Assembly (NCBI GenBank): GCA_040757115.1
Contig: JBFLYA010000016.1
Span: forward strand, 1-32,235
From: a bacterium
GTDB lineage: Bacteria > UBA9089 > CG2-30-40-21 > SBAY01
Reading direction: 5' to 3'
DNA length: 32,235 nt
This document shows, one piece after another, positions 23,124 through 31,320 of the stretch; the first letter of the stretch is position 1; each line of letters begins with the position of its first letter. Both the position numbers and the translations under genes were made by a program. The notes beneath the pieces are model-generated. The model searched no databases and was not told the origin of the DNA. It saw nothing but the letters and a program-made list of their open reading frames with translations.

Positions 23124-24118
23124 TAATCCTTTTCCACCGGGATACCCACCTGTTTCATTCTTTCGCGGTAGTGCTCTTCGTATTCTTCATAAGTATGAAC
23201 TTTTACTGGATAATTCCACGGATTAATATGTCTTTTCATCCGATTATTATTTGCCAGATTTCGAGTTGGACTCAGGAAAATTCCTCCCATATGCACCAGT
23301 TTGCTAAATGGGAAATATATCAACAAGATGCAAACTAAAAACAGGTGGATATAAAAGATGACATTCACATCCGCAGGAATTACCGGTTGAAATCTTAACA
23401 ATCCTAAGGTATATGCCTTTAAACTCACCACATCAACCTTCACAAAATACCTCATCAGAATACCTGAAATGGCTATGGCAATGATTAAAAGAAGAGGGAA
23501 GTAATCCGCAATAGGTAATGAGATGTAATAGACTTTAGGGCTTAATATTCTACGGAGTAAAAGAAACGATATTCCAGCCAAAAGTCCAACTCCGGATAAG
23601 AATACCACCGGTGAACCTATCTCCATAAATCCATCCAGCCTACAAATCAGACTGATACAAGAAGGCACTGGCTCAATAAATAACCGACAATGTCTAATGA
23701 CAACAATAAAAAAAGACCAATGAAAGATTAATGCCGCAAGCCAGAGTAATTTTTCTTCGAGATGAAGAAAGTAAGGACCCTGTTTTAATTGGGTTTGTGT
23801 ATTGCGGAAAAGTGAGCGAAAGAGAAGAATCTCTAAAACCATTCTTCCGATAGCCCCAATACCTGTTGCTGGATTTTCAAAACAGGCACTTTTAATCCAG
23901 GGAAGTGATTTTTGCTGTCCACAGGTCGTTGGTATGCGGAAAGGAACAGGAGATTGTGCCCATCGGACAATGCGCCAAAGGACACCAACAATAAAAATAA
24001 AAATAGCTAAATACGGAATGATAACTCCAAAAAGTAGATGCAGATTTGCAGTTTCTATTCCCAGATATGCCAGTAAAACTAATATTATCACGGCTAATAA
24101 CGGTAATAAAACTTTCAT
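23123..24118 (-). CDS. dsrM: DsrM, NarI-like cytochrome b membrane subunit
   Basis: A 331-residue membrane protein when started at 24118, where ATG overlaps the preceding stop as ATGA (the frame's earlier start at 24130 lies inside that gene). About six hydrophobic helices, with histidines in the membrane (for example FHWSFFIVVIRHCR and FYIHLFLV), are consistent with two b hemes, as in the NarI family. The start has a tandem of hydrophobic segments before FRIPTTCGQQKSLPWIKSA. It carries quinone-linked electrons to DsrK. The C-terminal tail (HINPWNYPVKVHTYEEYEEHY) is the typical cytoplasmic extension of DsrM. Confidence 0.94.
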   Translation of the reverse strand: MKVLLPLLAVIILVLLAYLGIETANLHLLFGVIIPYLAIFIFIVGVLWRIVRWAQSPVPFRIPTTCGQQKSLPWIKSACFENPATGIGAIGRMVLEILLFRSLFRNTQTQLKQGPYFLHLEEKLLWLAALIFHWSFFIVVIRHCRLFIEPVPSCISLICRLDGFMEIGSPVVFLSGVGLLAGISFLLLRRILSPKVYYISLPIADYFPLLLIIAIAISGILMRYFVKVDVVSLKAYTLGLLRFQPVIPADVNVIFYIHLFLVCILLIYFPFSKLVHMGGIFLSPTRNLANNNRMKRHINPWNYPVKVHTYEEYEEHYRERMKQVGIPVEKD

Positions 24119-24561
24119 TTGACACCCCACTTCATCATTTCATTTGTCTGAAGTTGATAAATCTTTTCTCTGCATTTCATAAATATATCAAACGAAATCG
24201 TTGCTAATCTATCTATTTTAGATTCAAGGGCTAATAATTCATTATATTCACTGCCAATTTTCTCTCTAATTGCCTGTTTTAGAACGAAAATAAAGGATAT
24301 AGCTTGTGAGGGAGCAACTCCCTGCACTGCTTTAATTTTGATTATATCCTCTAAAAATTTATCTACACCCTTGTTTTGAATAATTCCATCAAAAATGCCT
24401 TCAATCCCTTTTCTGATTGTCCATCCTACTGGATTAGCGAATTGGTTTTTCTCTGTTTTTACAAACTCTGCCGTCTGTTGTGGATAGGTATTAAGTATCA
24501 AATCAAACCATCTGTTGATAATAGATTCCTTTTTTCTTAATAAGACATCATTTAATTCCAT
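24115..24561 (-). CDS. RsbRD N-terminal-domain protein, coupled to dsrM
   Basis: A 148-residue all-helical protein: MELNDVLLRKKESIINRWFD, then NPVGWTIRKGIEGIFDGI, a ..VQGVAPSQAISFIFVLKQ segment, and MKCREKIYQLQTNEM. It matches the RsbRD-N (RsbT co-antagonist) domain, a globin-like sensory fold. I choose the ATG at 24561, because the longer frame begins in an AATCCGCAATCCGC repeat. The 4-bp ATGA overlap with dsrM implies coupled translation. Small RsbRD-N proteins next to dsrMKJOP are known in sulfate reducers. A role in sensing or in adjusting the complex is inferred only. Confidence 0.8.
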   Translation of the reverse strand: MELNDVLLRKKESIINRWFDLILNTYPQQTAEFVKTEKNQFANPVGWTIRKGIEGIFDGIIQNKGVDKFLEDIIKIKAVQGVAPSQAISFIFVLKQAIREKIGSEYNELLALESKIDRLATISFDIFMKCREKIYQLQTNEMMKWGVK

Positions 24562-24649
24562 ACAATTTAAACCCTGGATGAATTGCGGATTGTGAATCTG
24601 TATTTTCAGTCCGCAATCCGCAATCCACAATCTGCGATTAATTATACAC

Positions 24650-25145
24650 GTAACCGTTCAGGGCTATACATTAGAAGTGTAAACAAGGAGAAATGGGGAA
24701 AAGGGAGAATTGGAGAAATGGCTCAAACTTTTTCTTGCTCCACCCTTCGGACATCAATCCTGGAGTCTGCGAAATTTACCAGTAACCCTATTTCTTTATC
24801 CACTGCTCTAAGGTATGATCTAACCTGATTATAATACTTCCCACTTATCTCCTCAACAGTTTTAATCTCTACCACAATCTCATCTTCAACAAAAAGATCA
24901 AGTCTATGAACCCCAACCTCGACACCTTGATAGAATATCTTGACTTCTTTTTCTGATTCAAAGATGATGTTCTGTCTTGCAAACTCAACCTTCAAGGCAT
25001 TGTGATAGATGCTCTCCAGAAAACCAGGTCCTAACTTTTTATGGACATTAATACAGGCATTAATAATCCTATCAGTTAACTCTTCTTTTCTCCACTTCTC
25101 CATCTTCTCCCTTTCTCCTCATTTTTATCCTACCTGAACCCTTAC
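24650..25145. mobile_element. Complete GTAA-N3-TTCA cassette with intact GxxExxY gene
   Basis: The left end GTAACCGTTCAGG (24650-24662) and the right end CCTGAACCCTTAC (25133-25145) form an 11/13 inverted pair. The 496-bp unit contains one gene and its own GGAGAAA-rich leader. Its right end touches the dsrC TAA (25146-25148). It inserts a foreign gene into the dsrC-dsrM interval and is the most complete of the family seen here. Confidence 0.75.
24723..25103 (-). CDS. GxxExxY protein, PD-(D/E)XK nuclease-like
   Basis: A 126-residue protein with the name-giving motif GPGFLESIY (G-x2-E-x2-Y, near residue 21). The predicted PD-(D/E)XK core is D51 (HRLDLFVEDE) and E-x-K at 62-64 (VVEIKTVE). The tail QVRSYLRAVDKEIGLLVNFA is typical. 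The core residues are intact, so it could still be a nuclease, although no activity is established for the family that I can state with certainty. It lies within a repeat-bounded cassette and is not expected to act in sulfur metabolism. Five decayed relatives occur in the window. Its 3' end is duplicated at 27545-27656. Confidence 0.88.
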   Translation of the reverse strand: MEKWRKEELTDRIINACINVHKKLGPGFLESIYHNALKVEFARQNIIFESEKEVKIFYQGVEVGVHRLDLFVEDEIVVEIKTVEEISGKYYNQVRSYLRAVDKEIGLLVNFADSRIDVRRVEQEKV

Positions 25146-25481
25146 TTATACACAGCCAGTTGGCTTGGGCAGACCAGCAATTTTACAGGCTTGTTTTGCT
25201 GGACCTGCTGGGAAAAGTTCATAAAGATATTTGTTATTTCCTTTTTCAGGACCAAACATCTTTGCCATCTCTTTTATCAAAATCTTAATCATTGGCGCAA
25301 TTTGATATTCCTTGTAATAATTTCTTAAGAAATTCACCACTTCCCACCGGCGTTCATCCAGCTCAATATCCTCAGTTTTAGCAATGTGCACCGCGACTTC
25401 CTCAGTCCAATCATCTAAATTTTGGAGATACCCTTCTTCATCCGTCTCATAAGTTTTTCCTTTAAATTCAAAACCTGGCAT
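25146..25481 (-). CDS. dsrC: DsrC, sulfur-carrying partner of DsrAB
   Basis: A 111-residue protein beginning MPGFEFKGKTYETDEEGYL, with the core WTEEVAVHIAKTE and RRWEVVNFLRNYY. The C-terminal arm carries both redox cysteines, Cys99 and Cys110, in the pattern C-x10-C with the last residue Val (CKIAGLPKPTGCV). That marks true DsrC rather than the single-cysteine TusE/RspA homologues. During sulfite reduction the arm enters DsrAB and leaves as a trisulfide, the substrate of DsrMKJOP. AGGAGG lies upstream of the ATG. Confidence 0.96.
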   Translation of the reverse strand: MPGFEFKGKTYETDEEGYLQNLDDWTEEVAVHIAKTEDIELDERRWEVVNFLRNYYKEYQIAPMIKILIKEMAKMFGPEKGNNKYLYELFPAGPAKQACKIAGLPKPTGCV

Positions 25482-25552
25482 AATTTTACACCTCCTCTTT
25501 GTTTGGCAATTTATCTCTTATTAAAAGAGTTGTCATTATTGTAAAGTAGAGA

Positions 25553-25610
25553 GTAGAGAGTAGAGAGTAGAGAGTAGAGAGAAAATTTTTCCTCCACCCT
25601 GTTTTTTCCC
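25553..25610. repeat. Left arm of an inverted repeat bracketing dsrN
   Basis: 58 bp from the GTAGAGA array through CTCCACCCTGTTTTTTCCC. The inverse copy is at 27671-27727, with about five differences. The similarity continues well beyond the 7-bp array, so it is not only low-complexity matching. Confidence 0.8.
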
Positions 25611-25950
25611 TATTTTCATTCTCATTTGTGAACCCACGGTTCATAGGCGTTTCCCCTGAAAATCGGGACTCGGGACTCGGGGTTCGGGAAGAAAGAAACT
25701 CTCAGCAATTCCCCCTTAATAAAGGGGGTTAGGGGGTTGTCCTTCTCCCATTTTCATTGCCCTTTGTGAGCCTTGGCTCATGTCCGTTTCCTCTGAAAAT
25801 AGCGAATTAGTGAATTAGTATAGTATCCACAGATTCGTATCTTATGGTTTAGAACAGATATTCCCCCTTAATAAAGGGGGTTAGGGGGTTGTTCTTCCAT
25901 TATTTTCATCCCCCTTTGTGAGCCGCAGGCTCATGAGCGTTTCTCCTTGA
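25611..25950 (-). repeat. Three REP-like hairpins with compensatory changes
   Basis: Copies at 25611-25663, 25750-25800 and 25901-25950 share TTTTCAT…CTTTGTGA before and TCAT…GCGTTTC-CCTGAAAAT after a short stem. The stems differ but still pair: TGAACC/GGTTCA, TGAGCC/GGCTCA (TT loop) and TGAGCC/GGCTCA (GCA loop). A fourth copy at 31090-31141 has TGAGTC/GACTCA. On the minus strand each begins with an AGGAG-like sequence 7-9 bases before an ATG. Confidence 0.8.
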
Positions 25951-26068
25951 ACCTGACAACCATTGCCTGTTGTTTCACTTTAGATGGCTAAATAGTTATA
26001 AAAGAAATACAATTTTATCATAGAAATTCAAATATGTTAAGTAAAAAAAATTAATAAGTCTATAAAAA

Positions 26069-27433
26069 TTATTTATAGGCTTTACCTCTTTCCACAAAAC
26101 TGACAAATTGTTGTGCCCAGTGTGGGACTCCGAGGCTGTGGAAATGAGTATATGAGGCAATAACATTTTTATAGATAATTCCATCGTGCCTACCATTTAC
26201 ACCTTTACCACGAATAACATTATAGCCAAAATCCAGTTGAGCAGGATTAGTAATCTGTGAGTAGTGGAACTCATGGCCTCTAATTTTTCCATCGAAATTA
26301 AACCACTGATTTTTAGTGGTGGTTTGCAAAATTACATAACCGTGTCCTTGCGGTTTTTCATACACACAAATATCACACGGAATAGCACCGACCATTTCTT
26401 TAGTTATGCCCTGATAAGATATATTTCTGGCTAAATACATCAAACCACCGCATTCTGCATAGACTGGTATTCCTTGTTCTATGGAGGTGCGAATATCTGT
26501 TAGCAATGATTTATTTTTGGATAAACTTTCGATGAATATTTCCGGAAAACCGCCTCCAAAATACAACCCATCTACTTGAGGTAATTTATCATCAGTCAAG
26601 GTATTGAACGGCACAAGCTCTGCCCCTGCTCTGGCAAGTGCGTCCAAATTATCTTTGTAATAAAAGGTAAATACCGGGTCTCTGGCTATGCCTATTTTGA
26701 CTACTGGCGAAGGTATTTGATACTCTTGTTTTTTTAATGTAGGTAAAGAAAAGGCATCTTTTGAAAGGCTAATAACCTTATCTAAATCTACATAATTTTG
26801 TATTACTGCGGCAATAGATTCAATTACAGAAATAAGATTTAATTCTTCTTTGATTGGAATTAATCCTAAATGTCGCTCTTTAATTTCAATCTCTGATAGT
26901 CTTGGTATAGCACCTAAAATCTCTAAATCAGAATGTTTATAAATGGCTTCTTTTAGTTTTACCTCATGTCGTGTCGAGGCAACATTATTTAAAATTATGC
27001 CTGAAATTAAATTATCCGGGTCAAAATGTTGATAACCAAAGACAAGCGGGGCAACGCCGTAAGTCATTCGACTGGCATCAATAACTAATAAAACTGGGGT
27101 TTTGAGAATTTTAGATAAATATGAGGTGCTGTCTTTACCATCAATATCCAGGCCATCATAAAAACCCATATTCCCTTCAATGAGGCTTAAATCTGTATCC
27201 TGACTTGCCTGCTGGAAAGCCTCGCATATTTTTTTCTCTCCCATCATAAAGAAATCCAGATTAAGACATTCCTTTCCTGCGGCGGCTGTTAGCCACATTG
27301 GGTCGATATAATCAGGTCCCTTTTTAAAAGGCTGGATGATTAGCCCACGCTTTCTCAAAGCCGCACATAACCCAATACATATCGTTGTCTTTCCTGAACT
27401 TCTATGAGCTGCCGAAATGATAATTCTGGACAT
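26069..27433 (-). CDS. dsrN: DsrN, CbiA/CobB-like siroheme amidase
   Basis: A 454-residue glutamine-dependent amidotransferase. The N-terminal P-loop region ISAAHRSSGKTTICIGLCAAL and KKGPDYIDPMWL (residues 4-50) bind ATP. The C-terminal class-I amidotransferase domain has the nucleophile in YAECGGLMYLA near 326 and HEFHYSQ near 390. CbiA makes cobyrinate a,c-diamide. In dsr loci the homologous DsrN amidates siroheme to the form used by DsrAB. No other cobalamin gene is nearby, so DsrN is the better reading, but CbiA cannot be excluded. The gene lies between 58-bp inverted repeats. Confidence 0.85.
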   Translation of the reverse strand: MSRIIISAAHRSSGKTTICIGLCAALRKRGLIIQPFKKGPDYIDPMWLTAAAGKECLNLDFFMMGEKKICEAFQQASQDTDLSLIEGNMGFYDGLDIDGKDSTSYLSKILKTPVLLVIDASRMTYGVAPLVFGYQHFDPDNLISGIILNNVASTRHEVKLKEAIYKHSDLEILGAIPRLSEIEIKERHLGLIPIKEELNLISVIESIAAVIQNYVDLDKVISLSKDAFSLPTLKKQEYQIPSPVVKIGIARDPVFTFYYKDNLDALARAGAELVPFNTLTDDKLPQVDGLYFGGGFPEIFIESLSKNKSLLTDIRTSIEQGIPVYAECGGLMYLARNISYQGITKEMVGAIPCDICVYEKPQGHGYVILQTTTKNQWFNFDGKIRGHEFHYSQITNPAQLDFGYNVIRGKGVNGRHDGIIYKNVIASYTHFHSLGVPHWAQQFVSFVERGKAYK

Positions 27434-27544
27434 TTATTCTTCTTTATTTACCGTGCCTTTTAATACCTTTATTTTAAGTTTTTGGGTGGTGTCTGAAAAT
27501 AACTCTAATAGTGAAATCTATGCAGATTTGGTGTCCAAAAGGGA

Positions 27545-27656
27545 GTAACCGTTCAGGGCTATACATTAGAAGTGTAAACAAGGAGAAATGGGGAAAAGGG
27601 AGAATTGGAGAAATGGCTCAAACTTTTTCTTGCCCTACCCTTCGGACATCAATCCT
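27545..27656 (-). pseudogene. Duplicate of GxxExxY 3' end and cassette end
   Basis: About 112 bp nearly identical to 24650-24762: the GTAACCGTTCAGG end, its GGAGAAATGGGG spacer, and the last ~13 codons of the GxxExxY gene. It then stops abruptly at AATCCT. GGTGGTGTCT (27486-27495) and AGACACCACC (27663-27672) flank it as an inverse pair. It is a truncated cassette copy in the dsrN-glyQ gap. Confidence 0.85.
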
Positions 27657-27670
27657 AGATTAAGACACCA

Positions 27671-27727
27671 CCGAAAAAACAGGTGGAGGAAAGATTTTCT
27701 CTCTACTCTCTACTTTCTACTCTCTAC
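27671..27727. repeat. Right arm of the inverted repeat bracketing dsrN
   Basis: The inverse complement of 25553-25610. It ends four bases before the glyQ stop codon (27731-27733). Confidence 0.8.
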
Positions 27728-27730
27728 TTC

Positions 27731-28621
27731 CTAATTTTCAGGAGAATGCTTACTCTTATTTACCAATGGGAATCCCATTGTTTCTCGTATTTTAATATAC
27801 CCCTGGGCACATTGTCGGGCTAAATTGCGTATTCTGGCGATATAACCTGTGCGTTCGGTGACGCTAATTGCCCCGCGGGCATCTAAGATATTAAATGTAT
27901 GAGAGCATTTTAATACACAGTCATAAGCCGGGAAGATGAGGTCTTTTTTTATTAATCTTATTGCTTCTTTTTCGAACATTTGGAATAATTTAAAATACAT
28001 CTTAACATTGGCGGCTTCAAAATTATATTTAGAAAACTCAACCTCGGTTTGGTGATGCACCTCACCATATTTAACTCCATTACCCCATTCAATATCAAAT
28101 ACAGAATTTTTCCCTTGCAGATACATTGTGATTCGTTCAAGACCGTAAGTAAGTTCAACTGAGATAGGTTCAAGTGGCAAACTGCCGACTTGCTGGAAGT
28201 AAGTGAACTGGGTTACCTCCATCCCATCAAGCCAAACCTCCCAGCCTAACCCGGCAGCACCGAGTGTCGGAGATTCCCAATCATCTTCAACAAATCGTAT
28301 ATCGTGTTCTAATGGATTTATCCCAAGGGCAATCAGGCTATTCAGATAAGTTTGTTGAATATTTTCCGGTGAGGGTTTGATAATTACCTGAAATTGATAA
28401 TAATGTTGAAGCCGGTTAGGATTTTCTCCATATCGACCATCAGTTGGTCTGCGAGATGGCTCAACATAAGCTACCTTCCATGGTTCAGGACCTAAAACCC
28501 GTAAAAATGTCGCCGGATTAAAAGTCCCTGCCCCAACTTCAATATCATAAGGTTGTGTAACTAAACAACCTTGCGATTTCCAAAAAGATTGTAAATTTAA
28601 TATTATCTCTTGAAATGTCAT
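27731..28621 (-). CDS. glyQ: Glycyl-tRNA synthetase alpha subunit
   Basis: A 296-residue alpha chain of the bacterial alpha2beta2 glycyl-tRNA synthetase, which activates glycine and charges tRNA-Gly together with GlyS. It begins [20 protein letters not shown] and has the class-II signatures [35 protein letters not shown] and [13 protein letters not shown]. The ATG lies 3 bp after the preceding stop, so translation is coupled to the pyrophosphatase gene. glyS, usually directly downstream, is not in the window; dsrN and repeats follow instead. glyS must be elsewhere for the enzyme to work. Confidence 0.95.
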   Translation of the reverse strand: MTFQEIILNLQSFWKSQGCLVTQPYDIEVGAGTFNPATFLRVLGPEPWKVAYVEPSRRPTDGRYGENPNRLQHYYQFQVIIKPSPENIQQTYLNSLIALGINPLEHDIRFVEDDWESPTLGAAGLGWEVWLDGMEVTQFTYFQQVGSLPLEPISVELTYGLERITMYLQGKNSVFDIEWGNGVKYGEVHHQTEVEFSKYNFEAANVKMYFKLFQMFEKEAIRLIKKDLIFPAYDCVLKCSHTFNILDARGAISVTERTGYIARIRNLARQCAQGYIKIRETMGFPLVNKSKHSPEN

Positions 28622-28623
28622 TT

Positions 28624-30279
28624 TTACATCCCCTGATAAAATAATTTTAATCCTTTTCCCATAGCTGGCAGCACCTGTTTCTTTCGCGAAAAAATACCTT
28701 TCAAGAATAACTCTTCATCTATTCCTTCAAAGGCTAATTCGATAATTTTAGGATTTCCAGCAAAGATTAAATTACTTCCTTCTTTTAAAATATCTGTAAT
28801 TAACATCATCGCTAATTCTAATTTATGTTGTTCTTTAAGTATATTTAACTCTTTCAAAAACAAATCTTTCAACTTAAGTAAATTATAAGAATCAACCGTT
28901 TCAAATTGCCCGATACCGATATTTTTGTTCTCTATTTTATATTCTTTGTAATTAGCCAGAATTATTTCTTTAACAGATTTCTTTTCAATTATGGACGAAT
29001 GGCGAAACATATCAAGTCCAAATTCATTTATATCCACATTTGCCGCTAAGGCAAGTTTTTTGGCAATAGTTATATCTTTTTGGGTAGTAGTTGTTGATTT
29101 AAAAATAAGTGTATCAGATAAAATCCCGGCAAGGAGTATGCCGGCTATTTTTTTAGAAGGACTAATAAAATGTTGTTCATATCTTGCCGCAATTAATGTG
29201 GCTGTAGAGCCCACAGGTTCACCCGTAAATAAGATAGGCATTCTACTCTGAATATCTCCAAGGCGGTGATGGTCAATAATCTCAATAATCTCTGCCTCTT
29301 CAATCCCTTCTGCAGATTGAAATATCTCATTATGGTCAACCAATATTACTTTTCTACCCATAGCCTGTAGCAGGTCTCTTGCGGTAATTATTCCTATTAC
29401 CTTACCCAACTCATCCACCACAGGCATAGAGCGGGCAGGGGAATTAATTATCATCCCTTTTGCTTCATTAAGTCGTGTCTCTGGGGTTAAGGAAGGAATA
29501 TTTGTATTCATCAGTGTTTCAACCCCGGCTGAAAGTTTTGTTAGTCTAACTGAGGTAATCGTGTCATAAGGAGAAATAATGAGTGTTGTGTTTGATTTTG
29601 TCGCCAGGTCAACTACTTCTTGAGCAGGAGAAAATCCTCCCGTAATAATAAGGCATCGGACACCAACATTAAGAATAGCCATTTGGGCATCTTCACGATT
29701 GCCAATTAAAATAATATTATCGAATCCAAAGTAACTTTTAATTTTATTAACGATTGAGTCCACCTTCATTGCCCCAATAATCAGATTACCATTTGGGAAA
29801 GCAGTATCTTTTTCACCAACAATTAAAGTTCCATTTAAACATCGAATGATATTTTGAACAGTCGTATTTACCAATCTATCTGTTTCAATATTTGTTTCTG
29901 CAATGAGGAGCGAGGCAATTTTTTTAATATCAATCGTGCCCTTAAGCTCTGAATTTTTTACAATTGGCACCATTAAAAATCCTTTTTCTTTCATTATATC
30001 CAGGACATTTTTAATTGGTGAATCAATATTGACAAGGATAGGAGAGGGAGTCATTACATCTTCTACTCTTAGATAAAGGTCTCTAATGACCAGTGGCGGC
30101 TCAACTTCAAAATAATCAAGAACAAATCTGGTTTCATCATTTATTTCACCAGCGCTGACGGGTTTAACATTTTTGTCACCTAAAGTTTTCCTTAACTCAG
30201 CATAGGCAATAGCCGAAACAACAGAATCTGTGTCTGGACTTTTATGTCCGATAATTAAAATTAAATCTTGTTGTGGCAC
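28624..30279 (-). CDS. CBS/DRTGG-regulated manganese pyrophosphatase (family II)
   Basis: A 551-residue cytoplasmic enzyme hydrolysing pyrophosphate. The DHH domain begins [18 protein letters not shown] (H-x3-D-x-D, metal ligands). A regulatory insert of ~70-305 contains a CBS domain ([15 protein letters not shown]), a DRTGG domain ([14 protein letters not shown]) and a second CBS ([19 protein letters not shown]). The catalytic core resumes with VDHNE and IDHHRLG, then the DHHA2 domain to the C-terminus. In known members adenine nucleotides bound to the CBS pair control activity. The long form with DRTGG is typical of anaerobes. Confidence 0.93.
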   Translation of the reverse strand: MPQQDLILIIGHKSPDTDSVVSAIAYAELRKTLGDKNVKPVSAGEINDETRFVLDYFEVEPPLVIRDLYLRVEDVMTPSPILVNIDSPIKNVLDIMKEKGFLMVPIVKNSELKGTIDIKKIASLLIAETNIETDRLVNTTVQNIIRCLNGTLIVGEKDTAFPNGNLIIGAMKVDSIVNKIKSYFGFDNIILIGNREDAQMAILNVGVRCLIITGGFSPAQEVVDLATKSNTTLIISPYDTITSVRLTKLSAGVETLMNTNIPSLTPETRLNEAKGMIINSPARSMPVVDELGKVIGIITARDLLQAMGRKVILVDHNEIFQSAEGIEEAEIIEIIDHHRLGDIQSRMPILFTGEPVGSTATLIAARYEQHFISPSKKIAGILLAGILSDTLIFKSTTTTQKDITIAKKLALAANVDINEFGLDMFRHSSIIEKKSVKEIILANYKEYKIENKNIGIGQFETVDSYNLLKLKDLFLKELNILKEQHKLELAMMLITDILKEGSNLIFAGNPKIIELAFEGIDEELFLKGIFSRKKQVLPAMGKGLKLFYQGM

Positions 30280-30298
30280 ATTAAACTCCTTTTCAAAA

Positions 30299-30805
30299 TT
30301 AGAATTCCCGCAGGAAGATTAATTCATTTATAATTGAAGCAAATTGTCGTGGTAAAAAGGCTAATAGAATCTTGACCACCCAATATAAGTGGGGAATAAT
30401 TTGAGAGGAGTTAATTAACTTGTTGGCAAATGGCAATTTAGCTAAAATTATAACGATAATTACCGCGATTATCACTCCTCGAACAAAACCAAATGCTATC
30501 CCTCCAACCCTATCTAACCAGTTTAGCGATAATTTCTTTAATGTTTTTTGAAGAAAGACTCCAATAAGATTTATCAAGACACACACAATTAAAAATATAA
30601 GACCATAGGCAATTATATCTGCCCAAAAGGATGATTTGATAAATCGGATTAAAAACAGGGCTATTTTTGAATATAGTAGATTAGCCACTATAATCCCGGC
30701 TATTATCGAGAGCAGTGAGAATACTTCTTTTATCAGCCCTCTAAACAGACCAAAAACCATACTGATAATGATAATGACTAAAAAGAAAATATCTAATGGA
30801 TTCAT
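30299..30805 (-). CDS. cvpA: CvpA-family membrane protein
   Basis: A 168-residue protein with four hydrophobic helices, matching the CvpA family: NPLDIFFLVIIIISMVFGLFRGLIKEVFSLL at the N-terminus, FLIVCVLINLIGVFL in the middle, and the DRVGGIAFGFVRGVIIAVIIV motif. Family members influence colicin V export and envelope stability, and the molecular role is unclear. The stop lies 19 bp upstream of the pyrophosphatase start, suggesting one operon. Confidence 0.9.
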   Translation of the reverse strand: MNPLDIFFLVIIIISMVFGLFRGLIKEVFSLLSIIAGIIVANLLYSKIALFLIRFIKSSFWADIIAYGLIFLIVCVLINLIGVFLQKTLKKLSLNWLDRVGGIAFGFVRGVIIAVIIVIILAKLPFANKLINSSQIIPHLYWVVKILLAFLPRQFASIINELIFLREF

Positions 30806-31320
30806 TTCTCCTGTAAATAGCCGATGTCAGACGTAAGACAAGGCTTATTGCTTTTTCATAAATAGGTTCCTCTTTTGGGGAGAGCGATAGCAAGAAGAAC
30901 TTTAATGTAAATATCAAAATGCAAATATCAAAATTACAATGCAAAATGCAAAAATACTTGTAAATTAACAAAGTAGCTGGAGAATATTTTGATTTTTGAT
31001 TTGTAATTTTACATTTTGATGTTTGATTTTTAATTTATTTCCCCTGAAAATGTCCGTAAGTCATTGTAATTGCTTGAGTTACAAAATTACATTTTCATTG
31101 TCCTTTGTGAGTCGCAGACTCATGAGCGTTCCCCTGAAAATAGCCGTAAGAATAGAACACGGATGACACGGATTTAACGGATTTTCGCTGATTTTTTTCT
31201 CTTTTTTCTGTCTTCTGTCTTCTATCTTATATCCGCGAATATCCGCATTATCAGCGTCATCAGCGTGCTATTATTTTTCATCTTCCTTTGCTCCCTGTGG
31301 GCATATCCGTTTCTCCTGTT
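30806..31320. other. Repeat-filled gap upstream of cvpA
   Basis: No gene is seen in 515 bp. It holds an AT-rich inverted-repeat element (about 30905-31036) with CAAAATGCAAATATC and its inverse, two REP-like hairpins (31090-31141 and about 31272-31319), and between them GAACACGGATGACACGGA…ATCCGC…CAGCGTGCTA arms of another inverted repeat (31157-31270). The frame at 30741-30971 falls across this DNA and overlaps cvpA; I do not call it. Confidence 0.75.
31090..31319 (-). repeat. Two further REP-like hairpins
   Basis: 31090-31141 has TGAGTC-GCA-GACTCA and the same flanks as the copies near 25.6-25.9 kb. 31272-31319 is a diverged copy (CTTTGCTCCCTGTGGGCATATCCGTTTCTCCTG). Both have the same orientation as all other copies. 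Confidence 0.7.

Larger units (their letters stand above)
25482..26068. other. Repeat-filled dsrC-dsrN gap
   Basis: No gene is seen in this 587 bp. From low to high coordinates it holds a GTAGAGA array (25546-25581) with a flank matching 27671-27727 in inverse; a REP-like hairpin (25611-25663); the CGGGACTCGGG repeat; a CCCCCTTAATAAAGGGGG unit (about 25709-25739); a second hairpin (25750-25800); a second CCCCCTTAATAAAGGGGG unit (25863-25892); a third hairpin (25901-25950); and an AT-rich stretch before dsrN. Confidence 0.8.

Noticed and set aside
25709-25892. CCCCCTTAATAAAGGGGG units as intrinsic terminators
   Set aside because: The stem is GC-rich, but no consistent U-run follows in the direction of transcription. 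The unit occurs twice in one gap and a relative lies inside the PorV-like coding region, so it behaves as a dispersed repeat.
26069-27433. Cobalamin biosynthesis gene cbiA
   Set aside because: Sequence alone cannot exclude it, but no other cobalamin gene is near and dsrC, dsrM-P and dsrAB are; DsrN is the simpler reading.
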